Shown here in pieces: positions 43,800 through 52,712 of a stretch of DNA of 64,000 nt. The DNA lies in contig CAZDZO010000001.1 of assembly GCA_964509975.1 (NCBI GenBank), positions 30,545 to 94,544 of the forward strand, read 5' to 3'. Below the pieces are notes generated by a model. It was given only the letters and a program-made list of their open reading frames with translations, was not told where the DNA came from and ran no database searches. Made by a program: the position numbers and the translations under genes. Within the stretch, counting starts at the first letter, position 1. Every line of letters starts with the position of its first letter. This DNA is from CAZVBV01 sp964509975. Lineage in GTDB: Bacteria > Patescibacteriota > Gracilibacteria > UBA4473.

Positions 43800-44248
43800 G
43801 ATTTATGTTTAAAAATATTAGAAATCTCTTGTTTAAATGTTTCGACGTCTTTAAATTCTTTATACACCGATGCAAAACGAATAAAGGCCACGTCATCCAA
43901 CTGTCGGAGCATTTCTACAATATCTTTTCCGATTGTTTGGGATGAAATAATTTTTTCTCCAGCCCATTTTTCTTCCAGCTCAGAAAGCTTTTCTCTGATT
44001 TTTTCAATAGACACAGGTCGCTTTCCACACGCTACAAGTATTCCTCGTTCGAGTTTTTCTCGATCGTAGGCTTCTGCACTTCCGTCTTTTTTTTCGACCA
44101 TGAGGTTCGTTGTCTGCATTCGTTCAAAGGTCGTAAATCGAAAACTACACTCCGGACATTCTCGTCGTCGTCGAATGGCACTCCCTCCATCGGACGTTCG
44201 GGAGTCAATCACCTTACTGTCTTCGAAGCCGCAACTAGGACATTTCAT
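43796..44248 (-). CDS. nrdR: Transcriptional repressor NrdR
   Basis: Zinc-ribbon plus ATP-cone repressor of ribonucleotide reductase genes. 150 aa. MKCPSCGF at the start and ECPECSFRFTTFER near 35 form the Cys4 ribbon; the ATP-cone follows (VEKKDGSAEAYDREKLERG). No nrd gene or clear NrdR box is seen nearby. First gene of the nrdR-adk-adk-map cluster. Confidence 0.96.
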   Translation of the reverse strand: MKCPSCGFEDSKVIDSRTSDGGSAIRRRRECPECSFRFTTFERMQTTNLMVEKKDGSAEAYDREKLERGILVACGKRPVSIEKIREKLSELEEKWAGEKIISSQTIGKDIVEMLRQLDDVAFIRFASVYKEFKDVETFKQEISNIFKHKS

Positions 44249-44261
44249 AAGAAAGTTTTTA

Positions 44262-44365
44262 GCGTTTAGCTATTAGCTCTTATCGAAAAAGACTGTACTG
44301 AAAAAAGAAAATCTTTTCAACTTTTCAGCTTTTAGACTCTTGGCCTTTTTAACTTTTTGGCTACC
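44262..44365. repeat. Low-complexity pyrimidine-rich spacer
   Basis: Runs of CTTTT/ACTTTT/AGCTTTTAGACTCTT-type words between smpB and nrdR, similar to the spacers at ~100-165 and 33865-33945. No ORF. Function unknown; it may end the smpB transcript. Confidence 0.3.
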
Positions 44366-44367
44366 TC

Positions 44368-44826
44368 CTAGCGAGCATTGAAATTTTTTAAAGCCTGTCG
44401 GGCTGTTTTTTGATTGGAACGATCTTTAAGTACTTGGCGTTTTTCATGTTTTTTTCTCCCTTTTCCGATAATTACTTCACATTTTATGTTTCGCCCTTTG
44501 ATATAAATTTTTGTCGGAGCCACGGTGTGTCCTTTTTCGCCAGATTTAACAGCGATTTTCTCGATTTCTTTTTTATTAAGAAGGAGTTTTTTGGGTCTAT
44601 CTTTTGGCTGAACTTCGACCGAATATCTCCACGGCGGAACTTGGAAATTCTCCAAATACACCTCTCCGTCACGAAAACGAACCCACGCGCCTTTCATATT
44701 TCCGTGCTTCGCGCGAATAGATTTCACTTCCCATCCCTCAAGCGCAATTCCCGCTTCAAAAGTATCAACAATCTCGTAATCAAAACGAATACGTCTATTT
44801 TCGAGAAGGGTATTATCGGTCTTCAT
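44368..44826 (-). CDS. smpB: SsrA-binding protein SmpB
   Basis: 152 aa; binds tmRNA for ribosome rescue. Conserved segments: NRRIRFDYEIVDTFEAGI, LEGWEVKSIRAKHGNM near 30, KKLLLNKKEI, and the basic tail RQVLKDRSNQKTARQALK. ATG 44826 gives the standard N-terminus; the upstream in-frame extension is not conserved. TTGTAA, 17 nt, CATTGT, then 9 nt to the ATG suggest a leaderless start. The tmRNA gene itself is not in the window. Confidence 0.96.
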   Translation of the reverse strand: MKTDNTLLENRRIRFDYEIVDTFEAGIALEGWEVKSIRAKHGNMKGAWVRFRDGEVYLENFQVPPWRYSVEVQPKDRPKKLLLNKKEIEKIAVKSGEKGHTVAPTKIYIKGRNIKCEVIIGKGRKKHEKRQVLKDRSNQKTARQALKNFNAR

Positions 44827-44869
44827 TGCGCCGGCACAATGCCAGAAAACACCTCTTTTTACAACCTTC

Positions 44870-46531
44870 TCAATTCGCTTCTTCTCCAAAACATTTTTCG
44901 CAAGTCACCGGCTCTGGTTTGTCTGGAGAAAATGTCGTTTTTAATGGTGTAGAACATTTCGTACAAGTGCGATCAAAAAGTGTTCTTGGATTTCGAAGAT
45001 TCATTCTGTCTTTGTGACGACACTCAAAACATTTGTGTGGAATAGGTAGCCCCATTGTCCGATAAAATTTCAGTTCCGGACGCTGTATTTGATAGTTTTT
45101 CTTACACTGTGTGCAGGCAAAAATTTCTATTACGACGTCTCCTTCTGTTTTTGCAATTGTTTCGGGAAAAGGGATACTCGCGGGTTGGTAGTTTTTCTTA
45201 TCTTCCTCTCTCCATTTCCAGTTGTTTTTGAGGGCTTCTTCCTTTGTAATAGGGAAATATTCTTGTGCAACGGTTTCATTGTAAGCAACAGGAGACATTG
45301 TTGTTGGAAAAAACTCTCCCCATTCGCTTGTTTGCTTCATATGTTCGATAATTTTGTCTCGCAAGATGATGTATTCATCTTTTGTATATTGCTTGTTGAG
45401 AATGCAATACTCCGCATGTTTAAGCCCCACACAGCCAAGACAATTGCGAGAGTTATTAACGCATAATTTCGAATACATAATATCGTGACACCCCATCCAA
45501 ATTTGATCCGAGAAGATAACATTCTGAACACCCGCTCCAAGTTCATGATTGTCACAACAAAATTCCACACCCTCCTTTGAACCAAAGGCCATCATGTCGT
45601 AGACATTTTTAACGTTCCGAGAATTGTAGACCCATTTGCAATCCTGTGCGTTATTTGCGTCATAACACTCTTGGCACCTTTGTGTGTTGTTTAAATATTC
45701 CCCCACCGAATCTTCGTTCTTCGCTCCTGTAAGGAATTTGTGGGGATATTTTTGAGCAAAAACTTGAAAATCCTTCCTCATTTTTTGGAGTCCTGCAAAT
45801 GTTGAAAGAACGACTCCCTTTAGTTTTTCTTCATATTCTTCTTTGGTACAAGATTGGTTTAGGAAATAGTACTGTTTGTTTCGTAGGTTTACGCATCCAA
45901 AACAATTCGAGCAGCCAATACAATTCTTCAGAAACCAAGAATCGTGGCAAGTTTTACTGTTTTGGGAAAATTTCAATTCATAGCAATTCGTGCAATCGAC
46001 ACATTCATAACACAGTTCGCAATTAGTTATGTGTGCACAGTCACTACAGAAACGCGAATCGAAAATATAACAACTATACCAACAGGACTCATCATAATCC
46101 GCTTCGAAGATAAGATAGCAATTCTTACACCATCCACACTGGTTCACAAATTCACAGTTTTGATTTTTAACCACAGAACGAGCCAACTGTGGAACAACGT
46201 TCATCAATGCTTCAAATTGCGGAAAGAATGGTTTGGTGAAATCAAAATTCCGTCCGTACTCCTTTGGGTCCCAGTTGTCAGAATGCCAATATTCTGGATC
46301 GTAAACCGGAAAAGCTGCTCGCCCCTTTTCGTACACTGATAATATTTGTTTTCCACTTCCGCTACAGATTCTTTTGTACAAGTTCCTTTCATTTCTCCAA
46401 GACAATCGACGGCGCTGTCGTTCTTCTGGGCAAAGCGTGGGCGCGGGAATGTTCATTTTTTCATAAAAAGCGAGATCCTCATCAGTGATTTCGAATGATT
46501 TTCCGGACACTTTGCATTTGCGAACTTCCAT
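44870..46531 (-). CDS. Large Cys-rich protein with mirrored terminal modules
   Basis: 553 aa, unknown function; I recognise the type from CPR genomes without a known role. The central ~300 residues are a ladder of Cys-rich units (CGWCKNCYLIF, CVDCTNCYELK, CIGCSNCFGCVNLRNK) that could build a metal-bound solenoid. The N-terminal (~1-65) and C-terminal (~470-553) parts resemble each other: a Cys start, DLAFYEKMNIPAP versus ELKFYRTMGLPIP, then RRRLSWRNERNLYKRIC versus DRMNLRNPRTLFDRTC. The C-terminal copy keeps several CxxC pairs that the N-terminal copy has mostly lost. Confidence 0.7.
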   Translation of the reverse strand: MEVRKCKVSGKSFEITDEDLAFYEKMNIPAPTLCPEERQRRRLSWRNERNLYKRICSGSGKQILSVYEKGRAAFPVYDPEYWHSDNWDPKEYGRNFDFTKPFFPQFEALMNVVPQLARSVVKNQNCEFVNQCGWCKNCYLIFEADYDESCWYSCYIFDSRFCSDCAHITNCELCYECVDCTNCYELKFSQNSKTCHDSWFLKNCIGCSNCFGCVNLRNKQYYFLNQSCTKEEYEEKLKGVVLSTFAGLQKMRKDFQVFAQKYPHKFLTGAKNEDSVGEYLNNTQRCQECYDANNAQDCKWVYNSRNVKNVYDMMAFGSKEGVEFCCDNHELGAGVQNVIFSDQIWMGCHDIMYSKLCVNNSRNCLGCVGLKHAEYCILNKQYTKDEYIILRDKIIEHMKQTSEWGEFFPTTMSPVAYNETVAQEYFPITKEEALKNNWKWREEDKKNYQPASIPFPETIAKTEGDVVIEIFACTQCKKNYQIQRPELKFYRTMGLPIPHKCFECRHKDRMNLRNPRTLFDRTCTKCSTPLKTTFSPDKPEPVTCEKCFGEEAN

Positions 46532-46581
46532 CACCTTTCTAGGTACAATTTTTTTATAAAAAAAGCAATACTTCTCTCTTT

Positions 46582-48237
46582 TTATTTCCCAAACCCTTTT
46601 GCATCTTTGAGGCGTGTTTCTTTTTGTTTTTCTCTTTGAAGTTTCTCAACAAGTTTCAAAAATTCTTGTTTCAGCACGTCGTCTGAAATATTGGCGCCGT
46701 AGAGATTTTCTACAAAGAGCTCCCATCCAACCAAAATTTCTGTTTCTTCTTTTTCAAGATCTGCTCCGAGAATCTTTTTTTCAAGAATTTCTTTTTCTTG
46801 TCCGGAGAATAAATCAAGCACTTTTTCATTAATCTTTTCCGCAAAGTAGTGCCAATTCGAGCTTATAAGTCCCACAAAAAATTCCCCATCGGTAAATTTT
46901 TTAACAGACACCACTTCTTCTTTTTGCTTTGGTTTCGACTGTTTTGATTTCCGTACAAAAGCTCCGAATTCGTCTTCAATAAGCCCCTTTGCTCGCTTTG
47001 TCTTTTGGGCAATACGCGACAGAATCTCATCTTTTTCTATCGGACGAAAGACAAATTGAAGAAAGTGAAAAACAGAATCAAGGAATCTTTTTTCGCCTTC
47101 GATGGATCCGTCCAAATTCTTTTCGGCAAATTTCTCAAGAAGGAATTGCACCGCGTTTTGCGCCCCTCCGATAACTTCGCCCAATTTTTTTGGATCCTTT
47201 TGGGCGATTTCGTCGAGGTCTTTCTTTCCTGGAATATCAATGATGAACGGATTGAGTTCCATTTGAAGAATCATTTCTGTTGACCGCAAAGTCGCTTTCT
47301 TTCCAGCAAGGTCTGAATCAAAGGCGAGGTAAATATTTTTCGTAAGACGTTTAATTAAACGAAGATGTTCCTCTGTTAATGAAGTTCCGCAAGTGGCAAC
47401 ACAATTTTTGAATCCCGCAGAGTGCGTTGAAATCACATCGAAATTTCCTTCAACCAAAATAACCGCATCCTTTTCGCGGATGATTTTTCTCGCGCGATGA
47501 AGTCCAAAAAGAGTCGAACTTTTGTGATACACCGGATTTTCTGGTGAATTCACGTACTTGGCCACTTTCTTTTCTCCTGATAAATCGCGCCCGGTGAAGG
47601 CAATGATCTCTCCATTTTTGGGTTCGAAAATCGGAATCATGAGTCGACCGTGAAACCGGTCTTGCATTTTCTTTCCCCCAAATTCTCGCTCAAATGCCAC
47701 GCCAGACTGAGCAATCATGTCTTGTGAGAAGCCTGAATCAAGAAGGTGTTTCGTCAGACCATCCTTCGCCGTTCCTCCGAACCCAAGCCACCATTCTTTG
47801 GCAATCTCTTTTGTAATCTTTCTGTTTTCAAGGTATTTCGTCGCTTTATTTGATTTCTTAAGTTGTGTTTGGAAATATTCTCCTGCCTTCCTGTGCAATG
47901 CAAAAATATCTTTCTTTTCCTCTCTAGAAGGCCCCTTTTCTGTTCCAAAATCTTTGGGCACATCCATTCCTGCGCTATCTGCCAGCATTTCTACTGCTTC
48001 GGCAAAACTGAATCCTTCCATTTTTTCAAGGAAAGAAATAGCATCCCCTCCTTCTGATGACCCGAAGTCATACCAGAATTGTTTATCGGGCGACACGCAA
48101 AAACTCGGTGTGCGCTCGTTACGAAATGGGGACCGACACATGTAATTCTTCCCTGATTTTTTCAGTTCGGCATACTTGCGAATAAGGTCGACAATGTCGA
48201 TTCTATTCTTGAGGTCTTCTATAAATCGGTCGTTCAT
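46582..48237 (-). CDS. dnaG: DNA primase with degenerate zinc finger
   Basis: 551 aa; synthesises RNA primers. N-terminal CHC2 region near residues 30-70 keeps the fold (SPFRNERTPSFCVSP, GGDAISFLEKMEG). However, the His ligand is Arg and the CFGC pair reads DFGS, so the zinc site is lost. TOPRIM domain has LVEGNFDVIS near 257 and AFDSDLAGKKA near 303. A shorter, Lys-rich C-terminus replaces a typical helicase-binding domain. TTGAAA...TAGGTT lies 11 nt before the ATG. Confidence 0.93.
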   Translation of the reverse strand: MNDRFIEDLKNRIDIVDLIRKYAELKKSGKNYMCRSPFRNERTPSFCVSPDKQFWYDFGSSEGGDAISFLEKMEGFSFAEAVEMLADSAGMDVPKDFGTEKGPSREEKKDIFALHRKAGEYFQTQLKKSNKATKYLENRKITKEIAKEWWLGFGGTAKDGLTKHLLDSGFSQDMIAQSGVAFEREFGGKKMQDRFHGRLMIPIFEPKNGEIIAFTGRDLSGEKKVAKYVNSPENPVYHKSSTLFGLHRARKIIREKDAVILVEGNFDVISTHSAGFKNCVATCGTSLTEEHLRLIKRLTKNIYLAFDSDLAGKKATLRSTEMILQMELNPFIIDIPGKKDLDEIAQKDPKKLGEVIGGAQNAVQFLLEKFAEKNLDGSIEGEKRFLDSVFHFLQFVFRPIEKDEILSRIAQKTKRAKGLIEDEFGAFVRKSKQSKPKQKEEVVSVKKFTDGEFFVGLISSNWHYFAEKINEKVLDLFSGQEKEILEKKILGADLEKEETEILVGWELFVENLYGANISDDVLKQEFLKLVEKLQREKQKETRLKDAKGFGK

Positions 48238-48292
48238 GAGTCGGGGCGAACCTACTGCAAGTAGAAGATTTTTTCAAGTTCATTAGAGATTC

Positions 48293-48320
48293 TTGACAAA
48301 ATCCATTTTATTGCTAATGT
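48293..48320 (+). promoter_or_regulatory. Promoter of the 115-aa gene
   Basis: TTGACA (48293-48298), 16-nt spacer, TAATGT (48315-48320); start site near 48327, leader about 30 nt. Confidence 0.55.
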
Positions 48321-48355
48321 ACTGATGATTTAGATAATTCTTTATTTTTAAAAAT

Positions 48356-48703
48356 ATGAGCAACCAGCTCAACAATGTCGACTTTTCTGGAGATAGCGGA
48401 CCTTCTTTTGTTTTAGGAAGCACAACACTAACGAAAGATAATATTATTGACTTTCTCGATGAAATCGGATTACAAGTCTCTGTCTGTGATGACACTGCTG
48501 CGTTTGGACCCGTTGATAAAACAACCCGAGTTCTTTCAAAAAATCCAGAATTCAACGCTTTTCTTGTTGCGATTGCACAAGAAACCCCCGGACTTAGTAG
48601 CTCTGGTGAGTCAACTGGGGCTTTTTCTATAAACGAAATAACCCTTGATACGAAACTCACAGCTGCACATTCTTTAGGACTAGAGGGCGAAGGCTCTAAT
48701 TAA
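48356..48703 (+). CDS. Hypothetical acidic protein, 115 aa
   Basis: Not recognised. Acidic, Ser/Thr-rich, no membrane segment. A middle helix-strand region (NIIDFLDEIGLQVSVCDD) is the only structured-looking part. It has its own promoter and lies just upstream of rnpB, whose transcription could run on from it. Confidence 0.5.
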   Translation: MSNQLNNVDFSGDSGPSFVLGSTTLTKDNIIDFLDEIGLQVSVCDDTAAFGPVDKTTRVLSKNPEFNAFLVAIAQETPGLSSSGESTGAFSINEITLDTKLTAAHSLGLEGEGSN

Positions 48704-48739
48704 ACCTTGTGCTTTTTGATAATTTTGATAAACACAACG

Positions 48740-49110
48740 TGCTCTTTTTAACGTTGTCGCTTCATTGATTTAACAATGGGGAGGAAAGTCCGAGCCGCAC
48801 GAAAAAATCCAGTATCGCTCACAGCGAATCCATTTGTCTGCAAAGATAAGTGAGGGACTATGTGGCACAGAAATTATGTATCCCTTCGGGGCCCTAGTGA
48901 AATATTTGGAAGGTGATGCTTCCAGTTTGCTTTGTCGCAAGACTTAGTAATGCTAAACCCACTGGGCGGAGAAGCGAGTGGCCTAAACTTCTTGAGTGAT
49001 ATTTTTCTCACGTTTGAGAGGATGTTTAGTCTCGCCGATGACACCTTTTTGCAAAAAAAGGGATCAGATAAATGACAGCTTTTACAGAACTCGGCTTATT
49101 AAAAAGAGTA
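48740..49110 (+). ncRNA. rnpB: RNase P RNA
   Basis: Catalytic RNA that matures tRNA 5' ends. Contains the conserved GAGGAAAGTCCGAGC core near 48780 and the closing ACAGAACTCGGCTTA near 49084-49098. The P1 helix pairs CTCTTTTTAA (48742-48751) with TTAAAAAGAG (49099-49108), which fixes both ends. Length about 370 nt is normal for a bacterial type A-like RNA. A terminator follows. It would process the tRNAs in this window that carry unusual 5' leaders. Confidence 0.93.
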
Positions 49111-49118
49111 ATTCCGTG

Positions 49119-49146
49119 ATCCAGACGTTGCAAACGTTTGGATTTT
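49119..49146 (+). terminator. Terminator of rnpB
   Basis: ATCCAGACGTT - GCA - AACGTTTGGAT, then TTTT. rfbD begins 17 nt later. Confidence 0.8.
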
Positions 49147-49162
49147 GGGGTACAAAAAAGTC

Positions 49163-49987
49163 ATGAAAATCCTTTTGCTGGGGAAACGGGGGATGCTGGG
49201 ATCAGAATTTCTCAAAATAATGGAGGAACAAAACTTTGATTTCCAAGCCCCAACGCATCACGAATTAGATTTGTTGGACTTCAATGCAGTAGACCGGTTT
49301 CTTGCTCGAGAATACTTTGATCGCATTATTTATTGTGCTGCCTACACGGATGTTGAGGGAGCAGAAATCGAGCGTGGTGCCTGTGAACGAATGAACGTCG
49401 CCGCCCTACAAAACCTGCTCACACACAAACAACCCATCATTCATTTCTCAACTGACTATGTTTTTTCGGCGCCTAATAATATTGCGATTCCTGAGAATTA
49501 TCCACGTGAGCCATTGAATTTTTATGGCGAATCAAAAAAGCAGGCTGAAATAGTTTTGGAAACTTCGGGTATTGATTTTTGGAACATAAGAACGTCTTGG
49601 CTTTTTGGAATGGGACGAGAAAATTTTTTGACAAAGATATGGCGTGCGGCAAAAGAAAACGATGTTCTTGAAATTGTTGGCGATCAGATTGGGCGCCCCA
49701 CCTATACCAAAGATTTGGCAAAATTCGTACTCGACTACTTCATTGTAAACCAGCAAGACTCTGGCCATTACCATATACAAAATTCTGGAGATCCTGTCAG
49801 TTGGGCTGATTTTGCAAAATACTTTCTCGAGAAAAAAGGATGGCAGGGGGCGATAAAAACAATGTCTTCCGAAGACCGGCAGTACAAAGCCGAGCGCCCA
49901 AAAAATTCTGTTTTTATGAACACAAAGCTTCCCGAAGGGCTTCGTGATTGGAAAGAAGCGGTCGACGAATTTGCCGAAACTGTATAA
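49163..49987 (+). CDS. rfbD: dTDP-4-dehydrorhamnose reductase
   Basis: Last step of dTDP-L-rhamnose synthesis, NAD(P)H-dependent; 274 aa. Glycine motif LLGKRGMLGSEF near residue 5, IIYCAAYTDVEGAE near 55, STDYVFSA near 95, and Y-x3-K in FYGESKKQAE near 120. C-terminal KLPEGLRDWKEAVDEF is typical. Works with rfbB at 34 kb. A DUF4012 surface gene starts 25 nt downstream and is probably co-transcribed. Confidence 0.93.
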   Translation: MKILLLGKRGMLGSEFLKIMEEQNFDFQAPTHHELDLLDFNAVDRFLAREYFDRIIYCAAYTDVEGAEIERGACERMNVAALQNLLTHKQPIIHFSTDYVFSAPNNIAIPENYPREPLNFYGESKKQAEIVLETSGIDFWNIRTSWLFGMGRENFLTKIWRAAKENDVLEIVGDQIGRPTYTKDLAKFVLDYFIVNQQDSGHYHIQNSGDPVSWADFAKYFLEKKGWQGAIKTMSSEDRQYKAERPKNSVFMNTKLPEGLRDWKEAVDEFAETV

Positions 49988-50012
49988 ACTAGGCACAAAT
50001 TTTTACGTTATT

Positions 50013-51662
50013 ATGAAGAATCCTTTCTCCGGCCCCTTTGCAAAAATAAAATCCATTCACTGGAAATCTAAAAAAAGTTCCGTACCAAACCCCCCGAAGA
50101 AAAAAAAGAAGCGACGACTGCGCCTGGGGGAAATCGTTATTTTAATTCTTGTGGGATATGTAGTGGTCTCTTTTTGGCCGTTGCGAGAACTTCTTCTAAA
50201 TGGGTTTTTAAATGGGCGAACACTTGTCGTCTTTACTAATGAAGCCGAAGCCCGCCCTTGCGGAGGGTTTGTAACAGCGGTTGGAGAAGTTCAACTATTT
50301 CCTCCTGTGATACGATTTCGAAATGCGTATGAAGTAACTGCCGATTTAGGAGAAAGTACTTTTCCACTTAACAAAGTTTCTCAAAAAATGAATTTTTGGG
50401 ATTTGGGAACCTCCGCTGATCTCGCTGTTTGCGCAGAAGATCTCCGAAAAGCCTATCAATCTTATCGTGATAAAAAAATCGATCATGTGATTCTTTTTGA
50501 TGTCAAAACGGCCGAAGATATTTTTGTCCTCTTTGGGGAAATGAAGCTCAACGGAAAAGATCTTGATGCCAAAACACTTTTCTCAACGCTCTCTCGTATG
50601 GTGGCAGATGTTGACAGACACAGTGAGGAGGCGCTTGCCCAAAGGAAAGCTCCACTTTCTCGACTCGGGAAAAAGATGATATGGCGGGCCCTTTTTAATC
50701 CCACCATTTTGCCTCAACTAACCCGCATCGTAGAAAGAAGCTTCCAGTCTGGGCAAATATTCTCCCCGGAAATTTCTCCACAAATCCGCCCCGAGCGAAA
50801 TGATTTCGTGGTAACCGAATGGAACTTGGGAGGGGGGAAAAGTTCTCGATATCTGCAAAAAACGCTGAATATTATCGCACGAGAAGTTCGACCAAATGAT
50901 TGGGGAATTTTTGTTGAACTTACAGCACAACATGCTGGGGGAACCGACGAACCTCTCTCTCAGGATTGGAAAGGCGTCTTTGAGGTTCGCGCTCCCAAAT
51001 TTCTCGGCGTAGAACCCTTCTTTGCCGAGGCAGAAATCAAACCAGGGAGAGCGTTTCGAAAACAATTTATGTTTGAATACGAAGGAGAAATTTCCGAGTT
51101 CTCAATTTTCCGTCCTCGAGGACAAGAACTTTTTGCAAATGTTTCTGTTTCGCTTTTTCCGCAAAAAATGTTTCACAAGGCGACGTTTCAAACACATGAA
51201 AATACAGGCGTTTTCTTGGGAGAAGTTACCCCTCCTCGTCGAACCTTCCGCTGGATAACAAAAGAAGACAATGTCGCCCCCTTTGTGACACTTCACGAAG
51301 TGATTTCTGTAGACCAGCTTTCTATTGATCAGCGAGTAAAATGGAACGATCTTTGGAAGGATGAAGAAAGATCGTTTTTGACAGTCGAGGTTCACCTCAA
51401 TGAAATGATTCAACGAACGGAAGAATTCTCTGCTGTTCTTAGAGACCTAAACATTGGAGCCAGGTCTCACAAAGAAAACCCTGAACTCATAACCGCAGAC
51501 CTCCTGTCTAACAACACCACACTCCTGCTTGGTTTCATTCAAACAGAACGACAAGATCAAGAACGATTTGAACTCACCATTTCGGGCCTTGAAGATTTTC
51601 ACGGAAATACAATCACTCCTGCCCCCAGAACGGTAATTGATCGACGAATTTCGGTGCCCTAA
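50013..51662 (+). CDS. DUF4012 membrane-anchored protein
   Basis: 549 aa. A very basic N-terminus (KKKKKRRLRLGE) precedes one membrane helix (IVILILVGYVVVSFW, ~40-55); the bulk is outside. The extracytoplasmic part begins with TLVVFTNEAEARPCGGFVTAVGEV, the hallmark of DUF4012, a family found in actinobacteria and CPR and often placed among cell-surface polysaccharide genes. Its role is unknown. Adjacency to rfbD supports a link to surface sugars. Confidence 0.8.
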   Translation: MKNPFSGPFAKIKSIHWKSKKSSVPNPPKKKKKRRLRLGEIVILILVGYVVVSFWPLRELLLNGFLNGRTLVVFTNEAEARPCGGFVTAVGEVQLFPPVIRFRNAYEVTADLGESTFPLNKVSQKMNFWDLGTSADLAVCAEDLRKAYQSYRDKKIDHVILFDVKTAEDIFVLFGEMKLNGKDLDAKTLFSTLSRMVADVDRHSEEALAQRKAPLSRLGKKMIWRALFNPTILPQLTRIVERSFQSGQIFSPEISPQIRPERNDFVVTEWNLGGGKSSRYLQKTLNIIAREVRPNDWGIFVELTAQHAGGTDEPLSQDWKGVFEVRAPKFLGVEPFFAEAEIKPGRAFRKQFMFEYEGEISEFSIFRPRGQELFANVSVSLFPQKMFHKATFQTHENTGVFLGEVTPPRRTFRWITKEDNVAPFVTLHEVISVDQLSIDQRVKWNDLWKDEERSFLTVEVHLNEMIQRTEEFSAVLRDLNIGARSHKENPELITADLLSNNTTLLLGFIQTERQDQERFELTISGLEDFHGNTITPAPRTVIDRRISVP

Positions 51663-51666
51663 AAAC

Positions 51667-51694
51667 TTGACGCCCATCTTGAAAAAACTAGAAT
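51667..51694 (+). promoter_or_regulatory. Promoter of the DivIC-like gene
   Basis: TTGACG (51667-51672), 16-nt spacer, TAGAAT (51689-51694); start near 51701, leader ~39 nt containing GGGAAGG. Confidence 0.6.
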
Positions 51695-51739
51695 CGTCCC
51701 AGAGGGAAGGGATTTGCCCCCCTCTCCCACAATATTTTC

Positions 51740-52066
51740 ATGCGAACAGCAAAAAAAAGAATCCTACTTTCCTTTCTCGTGGCAAAAACCCAAAAACTTC
51801 TTTTTTGGAGTCTCGTGGGGTTTGCACTTTTTCTGTTTGGAGTTTATTTATTTGGGATGAACCGCATTGCCATGCAAGGATATGTTTTGACAAAATTTAC
51901 TGAAAAAAATGCTGAGCTTTCTTCAAACATTGAGCAACTGGAAGCTACGATTGCTCGATTCGAAACGCGTGAATATATCACAAAAAAAAGTGAATCCAAA
52001 AAGATGGTGTCTCGGGGACGACAAAAATTTGTCGTTATTCATGAAACGCTTACGGCACAGAAGTAG
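51740..52066 (+). CDS. FtsL/DivIC-like septum protein
   Basis: 108 aa. Basic cytoplasmic start, one membrane helix (LLFWSLVGFALFLFGVYLFG, ~20-40), then a short coiled coil (NAELSSNIEQLEATIARFE). This is the layout of FtsB/FtsL/DivIC division proteins. Similarity is by architecture only. It has its own promoter. Confidence 0.6.
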   Translation: MRTAKKRILLSFLVAKTQKLLFWSLVGFALFLFGVYLFGMNRIAMQGYVLTKFTEKNAELSSNIEQLEATIARFETREYITKKSESKKMVSRGRQKFVVIHETLTAQK

Positions 52067-52171
52067 AAACTTTTCCATGTTTCAAAAACATTGGGAGTGT
52101 TTTTTGTATTGATGATGAATTTTCTATCCCCCCTCTCTTTGCCAAGAGTGAAATAAATATAAAATAAAAAA

Positions 52172-52587
52172 GTCATTCCAGCTTGTCTGGAATCGCTTGG
52201 GGTTCAATATATGATTGATGGATGGAAAAATGATTGGGGTTTATATCATGGGAAATGCAAACTTAACGCTTTATACAGGTGTCACGAATAATTTAGTGCG
52301 AAGAATTCTGGAACACAAACAAGGAAAATTGAAAGGATTCACTAAAAAATACAATCTCAATATTTGTTTGTATTACGAATTTTGTGAAAAGATGTATCAA
52401 GCCATTATCCGAGAAAAACAGATAAAAAATATGAGTCGAAAGGAAAGAGTGGAACTTATTAAATCTCGAAATCCACTTTTGAGTGATATTTCTTCAGAGT
52501 TATTTTCATTGGTTGATAATCCACAGGATATTATTTTGTTTGAATAGATTCCAAGTTTTTACCCGATTCCGGGCAAGCCGGAATGAC
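52172..52587. mobile_element. GIY-YIG gene flanked by inverted palindromic repeats
   Basis: The 23-nt ends at 52172-52194 and 52565-52587 are inverted copies (20 of 23 bases) and each folds as a stem. They enclose only the GIY-YIG ORF. The same ends, with matching subterminal sequence, bound the 135-bp element at 27296-27430. The arrangement suggests a small mobile unit and its deletion derivative. Confidence 0.6.
52218..52547 (+). CDS. GIY-YIG domain endonuclease-like protein
   Basis: 109 aa. GIY-YIG core: GVYIMGNANLTLYTGVTNNLVRR (read as GVYIM...LYTGVT), then conserved Arg and KQIKNMSRKERVELI with the catalytic-region Lys/Glu. The small stand-alone members (UPF0213/YhbQ-like) are nucleases or nuclease-derived with unclear roles. 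ATG 52230 is an alternative start. It lies alone between inverted repeats and may mobilise or have been mobilised by them. Confidence 0.85.
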   Translation: MDGKMIGVYIMGNANLTLYTGVTNNLVRRILEHKQGKLKGFTKKYNLNICLYYEFCEKMYQAIIREKQIKNMSRKERVELIKSRNPLLSDISSELFSLVDNPQDIILFE

Positions 52588-52643
52588 CAAGAAGGAATTA
52601 CGCTTTTTGTCCACATTTTCCTTTCCTTTGCAACACGTGTTTA

Positions 52644-52671
52644 TTGCGCTTTCCTGCTTTATCTGTATAAT
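52644..52671 (+). promoter_or_regulatory. Promoter of clpC
   Basis: TTGCGC (52644-52649), 16-nt spacer, perfect TATAAT (52666-52671). Leader about 35 nt. No CIRCE-type repeat is seen. Confidence 0.6.
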
Positions 52672-52712
52672 ACTAAGACTTAAAATTTCTAAAAACTAAC
52701 GACTGTTTCTCA

